Positions 50,118-62,784 of a stretch of 64,000 nucleotides of DNA are shown here, piece after piece. A program made the position numbers and the translations under genes. How positions within the stretch are numbered: the first letter of the stretch is position 1; each line of letters begins with the position of its first letter. Under the pieces are notes generated by a model. That model saw nothing but the letters and a program-made list of their open reading frames with translations, was not told the origin of the DNA and searched no databases. Source of the stretch: Tanytarsus gracilentus (taxonomy: Eukaryota > Arthropoda > Insecta > Diptera > Chironomidae); the NCBI GenBank assembly GCA_038502055.1, contig JAXRKN010000043.1:5518001-5582000 (forward strand), written 5' to 3'.

Positions 50118-50184
50118 ATGAATGAGCTTGGATTAAAACCTGTCTTTTGGATTTACACATTCGTATGTCTCTTCAACTTTCTAG
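50118..50184 (+). CDS. First coding exon of an unidentified secreted or membrane protein
   Basis: ACAATG starts a frame of 22 codons plus 1 nt. It encodes MNELGLKPVF then a hydrophobic stretch (WIYTFVCLFNFL) that looks like a signal peptide. It stops exactly at CTAG|GTGAGT, a strong splice donor (GT at 50185). The preceding roughly 0.9 kb (GA-rich, then A-rich with mRNA-leader-like composition) fits a long 5'UTR. No compatible phase-1 exon was recognised in the remaining 13.8 kb, so the gene probably has a very large first intron, as seen for insect cell-surface genes with neuronal expression. The protein family cannot be told from 22 residues. Other possibility: chance ATG plus donor. Confidence 0.5.
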
Positions 50185-53100
50185 GTGAGTAATTGGCAGA
50201 CATTTGAGCTTGTGGTGCATTTTGTACTTATATGCGCGCATCAAATAATCCAATTAGAGTGTTATAAAATTGCATCGACAGCAATTGACCATTTGAACGT
50301 GTCTAGTCTATTATTACAACCACAATAAGAGGATTTACCATCATAAACTAAATGGAAAAACTATTTTTATAGACGTGTAATTTACAAATTAAATTTTCAT
50401 AGGGAAACTTGAGTTTTATGAGGATTTGACGTGTGTTCGCTTTAATTTGATAGGAACTTTCCCTTAAACTTTTTATATTAAAAGGAAAACCAATAATTTT
50501 TATGTTGTAAACCAAAAACGTGTGTTAAGAATTCCTCATAAGTGAAAAGCTTATAAAATTGACTAGATGTGATTAAAAATTATGATTATGGGAAATGTAA
50601 AAGTTCCAAGGAAATTCCAAAGCGTGTTGTGCATAATTAATTAAAAGAATTTTCATTGATAGTTTTTACAGAAAAACTTTTATTTATAAAATATTAAAGT
50701 AAATTTAGCAGAGTAAAAAAATTAATTCCGACAAACCTAAAACGATTTAAGTCGTCACAAATCTAAATATAAATAAACGAAAATATTTTTTTACAACTCA
50801 CTCTAATAAAGACATTCGACATTTCATTTGAACATCGATTATTTAATTATCGATTAAAAGATAATTTTCTTTTCATGAAAAAATTCACCCACTAATTGAT
50901 GTTGGAAACGAAATTACATTCGACAGTTTCTGTAGAAGCTTCTTTCATCTAAAATTCTCCGTTTTATGCACAGTTAGCTTCTATCGTCGTAATAATTAAT
51001 TAAGCGCTACACGATGGTGAAAATTTTCTTTGTGTTTTTAATATAAAGCACGCGCTGCTAAGGATGAAAAATTATAATCGCCAGAATGAATGTGTAGGAA
51101 TAAGAATTTTAAATAGCAAAAAGCGGCAATGGTCAACGTGATGTCGCTTGAACTTGTACATTTAAATTTTTTAGAACTCTCCCAGTGCTGCTCGTTTATA
51201 ATGCTAAAAAAAATTGCTTTTATATTTTCATCGGGGAGTTGTTTGCTAGAACAGCATGACGAAGTACCATCAAGAGAACTTTACGGTTTTTACTTTCGAC
51301 ATGAAATTATAAAATAAATAATTTTTTTAAATGAAACTTGAGCTTTCATGAATTTTTTACAAACACATTTCAAGTAAATTTATGTTCTCTCGAAATGACA
51401 TTGACACACAGTAAAAACATCATAAAAAGAGCCATCTCGATCAGCTGCTACAGCAAACACACACACACGCACAAAAGTCCTTATATTAGGGCATTAATTA
51501 CAAACATTTCACGTGCACACACTCATGAGTGAATTCACAAAAATAATATTCATAAGAGCGATAAGGCAAACGAGAGAGAAATGTGTCAACTTAATTAGTG
51601 AGTTTTTACATGAAAAAGGCATCACATGTGTGATGTTGATCAGAAGGGCTTAGAGTCACATACAGAACCCACAGTAACGATTCTCATCTTGTGTGCGCTT
51701 CCGGCAAATCCATCGTAACCAAAAAAAAATCCATCTAAAAAATTAAGTTCGGTCATTTTATTATAAATGTAGATAACGTATATGATGATGATGGGCGCCG
51801 GAGCAGTAATATAATAATTTTATCGCCAGCGCTCTCTCGCAACGCCATTTCAACACTTCGTAAAGCACGAGAGTGAGGCTGAGATTGCGAGGATGTAAAT
51901 TACAGACATCACATCTCTTTCACCCTCCGTTAAGAATACAAATTGAAAGTCATTGATATGCAAATAGCGATTATACTTTAGAAAATTATCGCTCCATCGC
52001 ATTCTGCTTCCTTCAACCACTTATGTATGCATGCTGTGGAATTTTCTCCTCTCTCATTCTTTATTTTCGTTAACGAAATGTTTATTTATAAAGGACGAAC
52101 AAAAAGGAGGAATTTAAGGCTTTTTTTATCCATTCCATCAAGTGCTTTTAAGGAATTCTCATTTCAGTTTCTCTCTTTTATTTTCTTTTCATCGAAGTGC
52201 GAGAAAAAAGGTTGATAGAAAAGCAATGTAAGGTAAGGGGAGAAACAATGAAGTTGATTGAGCATTGAATAAGGAACTTCCGTGCGGAGAGGGGAAAATA
52301 ATTCTGGTCGTAGGTCATGAAATGAAAAGAAAATAAAAGGAAGGTTGAGGAAGGAAGTAGCGAGTAAATTTATTTGCGATTGCTTTCAGTCTCTTTTTTA
52401 ACATTCATTAAGGATCCTATTTGAAAGTCGACGAATAAAAAAAATGCTAAAAAGTTCTACAGAGGGTGGTGGAGAAAAAATGTTTTAAAATTAATTTAAT
52501 GCATTTTGGTTATAAATTTTTTTATTCTCTCTCATAAAATCTCCCCTCACATGCTGTCTAATATAATACGAATCATAACTCATACATTTAAAATCCCCCA
52601 ATCTCAAAAGCTTAAGATTGCCTTCACAGAAATCTTATTTGAAGATTTTCTTTTTAAAGATCAACTGAAATCCACTTAACCTTACCATCAAGAAATAAAA
52701 GTCCACTTCTAAAAGCAAATATTTCATTCCCTAAACCAGATTAATGTAATTCGATCCTATTTTCGATGATGACTTTCAAGTTTGAAATCCCTTCAAAAAA
52801 AATTTTGCTTCCGTTATTTGAGAAACTTCGAAAGTTCCCGACTTTACCGCTAACCCTTGCCAATGTCCTCGATGTGGATCCTTTCTATTTAAAATGGTAA
52901 TTTTATATTTCGACGGAAGAGAAACTTTACCTTAAAAAAAAGTGGCTTAATGCAATAAAAAGCTTTCGGTGACCCAATCGTGAATTTTATTTCGTATGAA
53001 ATTTGACCGTAAGACAAAAAGACGCTTGATTATATCGAAAAAGAGTTTTCTCTAGCTAAATGAAAATCGCAGACAGAAGAGACGAAAGACAAACTGAAAT

Positions 53101-54837
53101 GAGACATTTTCTTATGCCTTATTTGCACGACAAACAGAGAATTGAGCAAAGAAAGTTTGAAGATAATGGAATTGGAGTTTCATTCCTTAACATTTGATGT
53201 GACTAAGTACAATTTGTATAATTTAAAAATCAAATTATTCTTCATCCTCCTCCAAATTGCCTCGTCATCTTCACTTTTTACGCTACTTTTCCTCGCACCA
53301 CCCAGCTCACATTTTTTCGACATCTGTATTTCACTTTGAATACTCTTATTGCATTAACGAAAAACGATAAGGTGGGATCGGAGGGGTGAGTTGAGGAAAA
53401 AATGTGCGGCAGAGATGAAAATGTGCCTATGGCATTGCTCAGGTCATGATGAATTTAGACGTGCTTCCGATATTCACGTTCATTGTTGCTGCTTCCGAAT
53501 GAGATGCTGTAAAATAATATTTAGCCACATTTTTACCTCTCGAAAAAAAAATATGCAAGGGTTGGAATTTTTTTAGAAATTTTCTAAACATTCAATTAAA
53601 AAAAATAATTTTTAATTTCAAAAATAAGTGATCAAAAAATTGACTAATCAAAGCAAGCGAAAAAACTTGAGAAAATCACGATTTAAAATAAATTTTTAAT
53701 GAAAAATTTAAAATTAAAATTTTTTCTTCCTTTGCACTCTGAGTGATTCACGCATTTCATTGCCTTACTTATTTCATGCATAATCAACAGTCACAATATA
53801 GGAAATTGAAACAAATGTGTTTTGGAAAGTGCTTCGCGACCTTTCACCAGAACGAAGACACCCAATCCGAACAAGAGTGAGCGGCTACGTGAAAAATGAA
53901 AAATCTCGCAACTTTTTCAATTACGCCATTCCTCCTTCAACATCCTCTCACTCAACCACCACCCCAGCGCGTTTTTCTCCTTATGTTTAAGATAAAATTC
54001 AATATTTTCTTCTTGTTCTTCATGTTTTAGTCCTGACTCTCTTTACTGAGACGTGCACGAGCACCCAAAAGAGAAAAAAACTTTCCTCTTATAGGACAAA
54101 CAATATTCGAAAATAAATTTCTCGGGCATTAATCAAAGAATTAAAATTAATGAGTTTGTTTCACTCTTTGCACACTGGATCGTTCATCATCTTGCCTTTA
54201 ATCTAATATACACAGGTCCGCCTTAATTTGTACTCAGTCAATTACTAGAGAAGAGAAACGATGATAAAGAGGGTGGAGATTGGAGTGGGCGCGAAAGATT
54301 GAGAAGAAATAGGCATCACTCAAAGTTTCATCTCTTCTTCTTGCGCCTCTATAACGTCTTTCTTTCATCGCAGCGATAATACATTGTGCCCTTGCAAAAA
54401 ATTTCAGTGGAATTCGAAGAAAGAAAAAAGTGTCAGGTTGGAATTTTTTGGAGCCACGAAGAAGGGAGGGATGAAAAGTTTTTGAATTCTTCTTGGAAAT
54501 TTCTTTTTTATATTCGAGGGGTGCAAAAATCAATTCGTGGCATTTCAAGGATGAAAAATCAAGTTGCGAAATAATTTTCTCTTTTTTTGATTAAATTTCT
54601 TGCTGTCAAATGAAAAATAATAATAATTTCTCTAAAAAAACAATAAAAGATATTTATTTTGTTTGTAATCAATTCTGTTAACAAAAAAAGATAAAATCAC
54701 AATAAATTTCGCTTTCTTATCATTGATCTTCTCTCCCCGCACACCAAACCTCAATTTTCTCCCCTCATTACATTCAATCCAGCACAACAAATGAAACATA
54801 AAAAGATAACACACACAAACAAACAAGAAGAAGAATT
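50185..54837 (+). other. Probable first intron of the gene beginning at 50118, left part
   Basis: AT-rich sequence without supported exons. A short CA run lies near 51460. Frames of 60-104 codons have no domain or acceptor/donor support. Confidence 0.4.
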
Positions 54838-56003
54838 ATAGCTCCGCTATATATTAATTTTGGATTTCTCCAAAACCAGTTTTCGGCCCCTAGTGCCAAG
54901 ACATTACATTGTGCAATATCAGAACATGTACTCAAATGATAGGCCTAGCCAAACCCTACAAACTGGCGAAAACAGATTTGAAATCAGTTGATCCTACGAG
55001 GAGTTAGAGCCATTTAAGTCATCTTACTTTCTTACTTTCTTACTTTCTCACTTTCTCACTTTCTTACGATCTTAGTGAACGCCATATCTCAAGAACGGCT
55101 GGTCGGATTTGATTCGAGTTTGTGGCTAAAGATTGGGTTTTGGTTCTAGTTGTGCAAGAAGTATTTAGTTTTGAGGTACGACCCTCTAAGGACCGTCCTT
55201 GAGTACAAAAAGGTCCTTTTTCATACAAATTTTTACTTATATGGCTTCATGGGTATCGTTGAACTCGTAATTGGATTAGGAATCGATTGGCATTGATGTT
55301 TTTTGAGGAATGTCTATCATGGTCGACCAGGAGTGCCACTAATGCCCATTTTTCAGAACCATGGCTTCATGCACCTCGTTGAACTCGTGATTGGATTAGA
55401 AATCGATTGGCATTGCTGATTTTTGATGAATGTCCATCATGGACGACCAGGAGTGCCACGGACAGCCAAAATGTCCATTTTTCAGAACTGTGGCTTCATG
55501 TATGTCGTTGAACTCGTCATTGCATCAGAAATAGATTGACATTGATGATTTTTGAGGAATGTCTATCATGGCCGGCCAGGAGTGCCACTAATGTCCATTT
55601 TTCAGAACTATGGCTTCATGGGTATCGTTGAACTCGTGATTGGATTAGGAATCGATTGGCATTGATGTTTTTTGAGGAATGTCTATCATGGTCGACCAGG
55701 AGTGCCACTAATGCCCATTTTTCAGAACCATGGCTTCATGCACCTCGTTGAACTCGTGATTGGATTAGAAATCGATTGGAATTGATGTTTTTCGAGGAAT
55801 GTCCATTATGAACGGAAAGGAGTGCCACTAATGTCCATTTTTCAGAACTATGGCTTCATGGGTATCGTTAAACTCGTGATTGGATCAGGAATCGATTGAC
55901 ATTGATAATTTTTGAGGAATGTCCATCATGGTCGGTCAGTAGCGCCACTACTGCTCATTGCGCTAATCAACAGGGGGGTACTAATCTAATACAGCGGAGC
56001 TAT
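54838..56003. mobile_element. TIR-bounded element carrying an internal tandem array
   Basis: The ends are ATAGCTCCGCT (54838-54848) and inverse AGCGGAGCTAT (55993-56003). The similarity continues loosely inward (ATATTAATTTTGG against the inverse of ACTAATCTAATAC). Inside are a stretch of CTTACTTT-type octamers (55023-55067), a non-repetitive block containing AAGAACGGCTGGTCGGATTT, and six tandem 120-bp units (55241-55960). No transposase or reverse transcriptase frame and no certain target duplication are visible, so the class is unassigned. The sequence composition (GC nearer 43-45%) differs from its flanks. Confidence 0.75.
55241..55960 (+). repeat. Six-copy 120-bp tandem repeat with higher-order pattern
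   Basis: Units begin with ATGGCTTCATG-like sequence at 55241, 55361, 55490, 55610, 55730 and 55850. They contain GTTGAACTCGT, ATCGATTGGCATTGATG, TTTGAGGAATGTC and CAGGAGTGCCACT. Unit 3 starts after a 9-bp insertion (spacing 129). Units 1-2 are nearly identical to units 4-5 (GGGTATCGTT then CACCTCGTT), so a three-unit block of 369 bp was itself duplicated. Confidence 0.92.
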
Positions 56004-56950
56004 TGGAAATGGCAACGCCGTTTGCAGACCCATCTTGTTTTTATCTGAAAAAATACACAAAAGGCAGCAAAAGCAATCAATTCTATCTTCCTGTCATCCT
56101 AGCTGACGGCTTATTTGCTCATCGATTATCAAAAAGTGTCATTTTTATGTTTCATTAATGGACTTTTATGTTGTACAACATTTGCCACAAAATGCGTTTA
56201 TAAAATGATAAATGATTAAAATTTTTCCTCTCTCATCAACACCTAAACTGCGCTGCCACATGTGTGTGTGTATGTTCAAGCTTATAACATTCAATCATTT
56301 CCGCCTTGCGAATTTAATGGAAGTTCATGTTTCATTTTTTGCTTCTTTTTACGCGATGCGAGTGAGAGAAAAATAATTCCATCATGATAAGATGGAACTG
56401 CCTTATACATTTTCATCATCTACGCATCGTGTTTACATTCTCTATCATCGTTTAAGGTGGCTTATATGCCATACACATGCTTTCTGATGGTATTTTTTCT
56501 GGCGAGGTTAATAAAGAACAAGAAAACAATCTCAACATTAAGCGTACATGAATGAGATACTCAAAACATGCGTGTTTCACTTGATAAGAGAGCTCGAAAT
56601 AAAAATAGAGTGTGGGATCATCAGCCGGGGCGAGTTACGTGAAGTTTCACAAAACATCTTTCACCTTCTCATGTATCATAGACGAGGAAAAATGATGATG
56701 TATACTTTTTTGTGCTGCCGCTTTTATGATGAATTAAGGATAAAAATTGACCTTAGGCTGCTGTTTGTATGGTTGTGTTTGATGATGGTAGATGGCAACC
56801 TGAAAAATTCTAATTCCATACACATGTATTTCGCATTTTATGAGAAGCATGGAATGTAGATGGATGTAAAAGGTTCACACTGATCTCATTCGTCTTAATC
56901 TACCGTGCTTAAAAGACGAGATGAGGTTAATCATAAAGAATGCTACTTCA
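56004..56950 (+). other. Probable intron sequence, nothing recognised
   Basis: AT-rich stretch right of the tandem-repeat element. The 103-codon frame at 56548-56859 has no domain, no splice support and no codon pattern that distinguishes it from chance. Confidence 0.35.
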
Positions 56951-56979
56951 AATTTTTTGGTGCTTTTATTAAAAAACTT

Positions 56980-57320
56980 AGAAAGAGCTTTTTAAAAGCT
57001 TTTAAATTTTTTATACTCCTTTTTTAAAAAAAATATTAAACTTTGGCAAAAAATTAGAGCTTTCAGATCATTTCAATTCTAGCTTTCGGAAGAGCTTTCT
57101 AATAATTTGAAAACTTTTAACTTTTTCGAATTTTTTCTTTTTAAAAAATGTTCTTAATATTTTGACACAAAAATTAAAGCTTTTAACAAGCTTTCAGATT
57201 CTTTCAATTTGAGCTTTTAAAAAAGCTTTTTTAATTTTTTGAGAGCTTTAATTTAAATTTATATTTTAAAATACCAAAACTTTTTTAAAGCTTGTAAGCT
57301 TGAAAATCTACAAAAAAAAC
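56980..57320 (+). repeat. Diverged AGCTTT-rich repeat region
   Basis: Many AAAGCTTT/AGCTTTT words recur. Two diverged units of roughly 120-150 bp can be matched (AAAAATTAGAGCTTTCAGAT... near 57049 and AAAAATTAAAGCTTTTAACA... near 57171, both followed by CTTTCAATT-like and AGCTTT blocks). It is low-complexity and partly self-complementary. Confidence 0.5.
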
Positions 57321-59193
57321 TTGATTAAAGCTTTCAACTCTCAAATTACTCTTTGCTATCAAAATAAGCTTCAACTTTATTCTATTTTTATCCCCGCGGT
57401 AATCCTCACCTTGATTTGATAAACAAACAGTGCAAATGAAGAAAGATAGCGAGAACTGAAGATGAAATGGAAAAATCAGCTTGATATTCTCTTCTCATCG
57501 CTCTGTTTCAATCTTGTTATAGTGCCTGAGACGAAATGTCGCACGATGCACAATTTTTTTCCATTATTATTTTAATAATAATCTGTCATCTCTTCGTCTT
57601 GAGTCGAGAGAGAAAGCGAGAAAAAGAAGAAGAGACAGTTTGTAGTGTTGAAAGGACTTTTTCTTCTATTTTTTTGCTTATGCTTGTCGTAATTCAGCCA
57701 TGTCCTAGTTGAACTTATGCCAGGGGTGGAATGGAATTAAAGAGGAGGGAAAATTGTGCATTGCAAAGCGATTACAAATCCAATTATCACGCGAGACGTC
57801 TCAAATGAGATCTCGAATGCAAGATCCTAGAAAATGGGAGTTGAACATTAGTGTCAAGACACAAACCCCCCGCTGAGAGCGCAATAAATTGGCATTAAGA
57901 GCTGGAGAAATGTTGAATGTACATTAATTATTAAACTATCATCAACTTAAATTATTGACTTATGAACTTTGAATTCATTTGACGCAAAACACTTAGAAAT
58001 TTATTGGCGTTCGTCTTATGCATGTCGTGAGGCAATTTCGACAAACCTAATTAACTTGGTCAATGATGCATAAATTGCATATTTATTTAAATTGATTCAA
58101 TTTTCATGAATTCTCAATGTTGTGTGTGCGGAGAGGAGATTTCATTTCCATATAAATTGAATTCAGCTGTTTTATCAACATAAATGTCGCTCTTATTTTC
58201 AACTTATTATACATAAATAAGTTTATGAGCGAAAAAAAAGAGAGAAATAAAGTGAAAACAATGAGGGAGGAAATTGTTGATGTAACATAATCAAATTTAG
58301 TTAAAAAAGCGAGAGAGGAAATGATTTTTGTAGCTCATTCGAATAAATTTTCAAGTTCAAACAAAATCTGAATTTCCAATCGAGAAAAAATTGCGTTATT
58401 ACCAAATTCAATATGAATATGGTGAGCGCACATGAAGCAGATTGTGGAGCCCTTAGGGGTGGGTCGAAGTTGAAAGGAAGCGAAGCCATTTTCTGTGGCT
58501 TGTTTTTTTTGAGAATATGTGTTTTTTAACATTTAACCGCAACCAAAACGGTAAGCGTGTCCTCAATCGATTTATAATCGATTCCTTTTGCCTTCACTTC
58601 CCTAAAAAATTATACAACGGCTGAATAAATTAAATCAAAGCGTAATGTTTGAAAAAAAAGTTTTCCGTATAAAAATATATAGAGTCGACCTTAATGTTCA
58701 TTGCGAAAGCGTAAAAAAAGCCATCGATAGTTAATCTTCTGCGGAAATTACCAACAAATTGGAAGGTGGCAGAAAACCGAGTCGATAAGGCATGTAATGA
58801 AAGAATAAAGGAATGAATGGGGAAAATGGACGAGAAATGAGGCTTCAGCATCTCCCATTGTTAACATTGTGTGCGCACACTACACAATTTATAATTTGTC
58901 TAGATCAAATTTATGCTCATAATAAATTGCCTCGCTTTGACTTACAGCTCACAGAGATTAATAAATCAATAGACATGTGAAGTTATAAAGCACATACATT
59001 GAACATTTTGGGTAGTTTGAATTTCTGAAGGCAACGAAACTTTTTTAATTTGAAAGTTTTTATCGGTTTTTGATTTTTAAAAATCTTAAATTTAAAAAAT
59101 TTATGATTGTTAGCAAGTTTTTAATTATTTAAATTTCGTTAATTTAAAAAATTAAGTTTTCAATAATTTAACGGATTTTTATTATTTAAAATG
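57321..59193 (+). other. Probable intron sequence, nothing recognised
   Basis: AT-rich DNA with no supported exon, RNA gene or ordered repeat. Confidence 0.35.
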
Positions 59194-59404
59194 TATTTGA
59201 TTTTTCCAGCTGCTCTTAAGTTTTTTCGATTACTTTGATCAATTTTTTGGTAGTTTATTTTTGAAATTAAAAAATACGTTATGAAAATTCACATAAAAAT
59301 TACAGTAAACTTCATAACGTAATTTTCAATTTTAAAAAATTAGATACCAAAAAATGATTATTTAAGTGATCGAATAAACTTGAGAAAAGCTGGAAATCCA
59401 AATA
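59194..59404. mobile_element. 211-bp hairpin MITE-like element
   Basis: The left arm (TATTTGATTTTTCCAGCT, CTTAAGTTTTTTCGATTACTT, TTTTTTGGTA, AAAATACGTTATGAA) is matched in inverse order by the right arm (TTCATAACGTAATTTT, TACCAAAAAA, AAGTGATCGAATAAACTTGAG, AGCTGGAAATCCAAATA). Only about 30 bp lie between the arms. Both ends carry TA, as would be expected of a Tc1/mariner-type TA duplication, but a TA is weak evidence in AT-rich DNA. No coding capacity. Confidence 0.75.
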
Positions 59405-59486
59405 CACGTCTGATTTCAACCCTAAAAATAGTTTAGAGAGGAGAGATATGTGAGAATAATTCAATAATTCACTATCACAACAATGT

Positions 59487-60119
59487 GTGTCTTATCCGGC
59501 TCGGCGATGTAATCGTGGCCGATTTAGGGTTGGAGCCGTTTCTTCAAAACATATTTCTCCATTTTGGCGTGGATGCTGTCTGCCCTCGCAAGCTGACTTT
59601 GCACAAACAAATTTTTCTCGGGGTATTTCCTCATTCATACACATGGAGACTCGCACACATAAACGAATTTGTCGGACGAGCGCTCAAATGAATTTTCCCA
59701 TCTCACTCTCTCGCATTGCTACAGCCGTCCCTGAAAGCAGTAAAACAATAAGAGTTTTACGACCGCATATAAATCTTTGCTTCGGAAAACTATCTCAAAT
59801 ATTAATCCGTTTCTGTGTATTTGTGAGTGTGTCAGATGATGTTATTATGCTTTATGCGTGGTATGAATGGGATTTTGATACAAAAAGATATTTTCATGAA
59901 AATTGGAGGGATCGAGAATTCAAAGCTGATGCTTTCGGGCAAATTCTATTATTAAAACTATTCAACATCTTTTCGAAGATATTTTGTATCTCGGAAAACA
60001 AAAAGCACATCGCATATGTTGTGCTTTATTATTTAGAAATTTATGCGGGAATTGAAGATCATGAGGGAAGAATGAAGAATTTTATTTATGTATCAAGAAA
60101 ACTTATCGGATGGTTTTAA
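59487..60119 (+). CDS. Hypothetical 210-codon open frame of unknown status
   Basis: An uninterrupted ATG-to-TAA frame, far longer than chance frames in this AT-rich window. The first third is less AT-rich and Arg/Ser-rich (ARRCNRGRFRVG), so fewer stops are expected there. The rest (DDVIMLYAWYEWDFDTKRYF, EFKADAFGQILLLKLFNIFS) is hydrophobic and aromatic-rich. I recognise no domain, signal peptide or splice sites, and a second frame overlaps it at 59485-59691. It could be a nested single-exon gene in the large intron, a decayed element frame, or chance helped by local composition. Confidence 0.25.
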   Translation: MSYPARRCNRGRFRVGAVSSKHISPFWRGCCLPSQADFAQTNFSRGISSFIHMETRTHKRICRTSAQMNFPISLSRIATAVPESSKTIRVLRPHINLCFGKLSQILIRFCVFVSVSDDVIMLYAWYEWDFDTKRYFHENWRDREFKADAFGQILLLKLFNIFSKIFCISENKKHIAYVVLYYLEIYAGIEDHEGRMKNFIYVSRKLIGWF

Positions 60120-62776
60120 AAGTTTTCTTTTTGACTTTTATTTGGGTATTTTTTGAGTGTGTGTGTGGGTGATTTGACTTTTTAATCATTTTCGGGTTCT
60201 GGATGGTTATAAGAAGGAAAGGTGATGATGTGAAAACTGGGAAAATATCATATTGGTGGTTAAAGAAATTGAGAAAAGGTTTCCTTTTTTTCTTGTGGGC
60301 AGAAACAATTTTGAAAGTTGAATTTTTTCCCAAGAGTTTTTGGGCGTGTGGGAAAATTTTACATAAAAAAATTCATTTTTAGAAAATCGTTTGAAACAAA
60401 ATTACAAAGAACTTTTTCATCTTTAAAAATTTAATCTTTCTCAAACCCCTCAAATTTCTTCTACATCAGCAAACATTCTCCAAGTTTTATTGCTTTTTAC
60501 TCTATCAAAATTCTGAATTTTAATGTCGAAATTTTCATTATCTACCATAAAGTTTATAAACTACCAAAAATTAATTTTTTTTCGGGTCGTTAAAAAGTTT
60601 TCAAGCTATTAAAGAACTTTGCGACCACATCATCAAGAAAAACTTTCAATTATAAGATGTTCTAAATGACTACAAGAGCATGTAATCAAGGTAGTTTATA
60701 ATGCTCCGATTTTACATTAAAATTCGGATTTAAATGGCAATAATCAGCATAAGAAGCGAACAATGTTAAACAGTTTTTAAATATGCACATTTTTTCATGC
60801 CAACTGTTTCTGGTTACTTGTTAACATTATCAGCAGTTTAAGTCATTAAAATGTAATTACATGAAAAACAGTAACGGCACGTCTTCATAGCAATGCACTC
60901 TGTCGAAATGTGAAGCAAGGATAATAATTTCAGAGTTCCCTCACTCGAATTTTTTTTAATGACTGAATGAGCTTCATAAATGAGTCATCATCATAACTAT
61001 AATTTAAGCATTTCCGATTGACTGAATTCGCATACATAGAGGCAGAAAACGGTGATAAACGCACCAGGATATATGACAATATTTATATGCAATGATGCTA
61101 TCACATTAATTGGAATTTTTTCCGAGTATATCCGATGCAAAAAAAATGTTTTATTTTTTTATTTTATTATCGATGACTGCACTCTTTTATTCACATGTTT
61201 GCTCCTGTCGTGCACATCGATTGAAAAAATTAAAACTTAATAACAGCTCAGGGCAGTATGCGAGAGTGTGTACATGCACGAGATGAATAAAAAATATTTA
61301 TGAAGGACTCACCTTTATATTTTTGAAAGTTGATGTCGATGAAGGATTTTGAGCTGTAAAAATAAATTTAAAAAAACCGTTAAAATTTTTATTTCAAAAA
61401 TTAATTTTTTAGCAGTTGAAAATTTTAAAATTTAAAAAAATAAATATTCGTAACTCGAAAAAGGGGTAGTTGATCAATATTTAACAAAAGCTCACACAAT
61501 TCTCTTTTAATTAACAGTTAAAAAATGTGAAAATTATATTTGCGAAAAGGGTTGTAAATTTACGAGCTGTGTAACGTTTTTGGGACATGACATCAGCGTA
61601 AAAAAATTAACTGTTAATTTAGCATAAAAACATGAACTCGTGAGGGATTTGAAAATGTAAAGTTGTGATGATAGTTTTGCATGCAGCTCGCGGTCATGAC
61701 TCATCACTCATCAGTGACCCACTTGTACATTTCTAAAGTTCAACAAGCTTTTTTTTATCAAATTCCTATTTATGCGGATAGGAAAAAATTCGCATATGTG
61801 CAAATTAAAATGAATTTTAAAATGTTTTTCCGTTGAACAGTCGAAAAACAATTTTTTAATTCATTAAAAATTTCTCATATGAACCGCAGCAAAAAATTTC
61901 ATCTATTGTGGGAATTTTTTTCTCCATTATTATCGCTCCTGCAACCACAAACACACATGCATGTTCAACAAGCTCAGCTTGATACTCGAGTTGTATTGTA
62001 AAATTTTTCCTCTCTCTGCCTCACTCAATATCTCGAATATAATGATGCAGCATTCGAGAAGCTTGACAGAGAGAAAAAAATCGATTCATTTAATAATAAA
62101 TAATTTCACGAGTCATAAATCATCCACAATGTCACTTGGTAACAAAAAAAGAGACCTCCATGCATTCTCCATCCGAGGCAGTTCGCTTCATCAGTCTCGA
62201 GTGATATAAATTTCAAAGAGCGATAACAATTGAATGTCACATCGGAAAAAGATTCTCTCTCTCGACCTTCATCATTCTTAATTTTCCCTTTTTTTAAGCC
62301 CTTATGAGTTTTTCTTTATTTAGGCAATACACACATACACCATTGCCTCTCATGCTTAGCTGAACTGTAAAATGCGATTTTTTTTTCGGATACACGTTTT
62401 GGCAATTTTCACGACCGAAAATTTTCTTCTTATCTTCTGATAAAAATGGAAAGTAAAAAGCTTGAATTGGGTGGAAAAAATCGATGATATTAGTTATCTT
62501 TTAAAATACGTCCTTCAACTTAATCGTTACTTAAATAATTAAATATTTAATTTTACATTAAACTTTATCGTCTTTAAAGTTTGCAACTTTCTCACGCCAC
62601 CGCCTTCGTAGTTTTCCGCTTAATGTCTTGGGGTTTTTTTCATCAGTTGCGAGCATGAAAAAAACTTTTTTGTGTGTACATCGACAAAAGCAATTTAAAT
62701 GCTAATTTTCCGTGACATGATCTTTTTCCGGAACATGAGACGAACAACAATAAAAAAAAAAGTTTTCTTACACAAA
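60120..62776 (+). other. Probable intron sequence, nothing recognised
   Basis: AT-rich stretch with no supported exon or RNA gene between the 210-codon frame and element 5. Confidence 0.35.
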
Positions 62777-62784
62777 GAAAAAAG

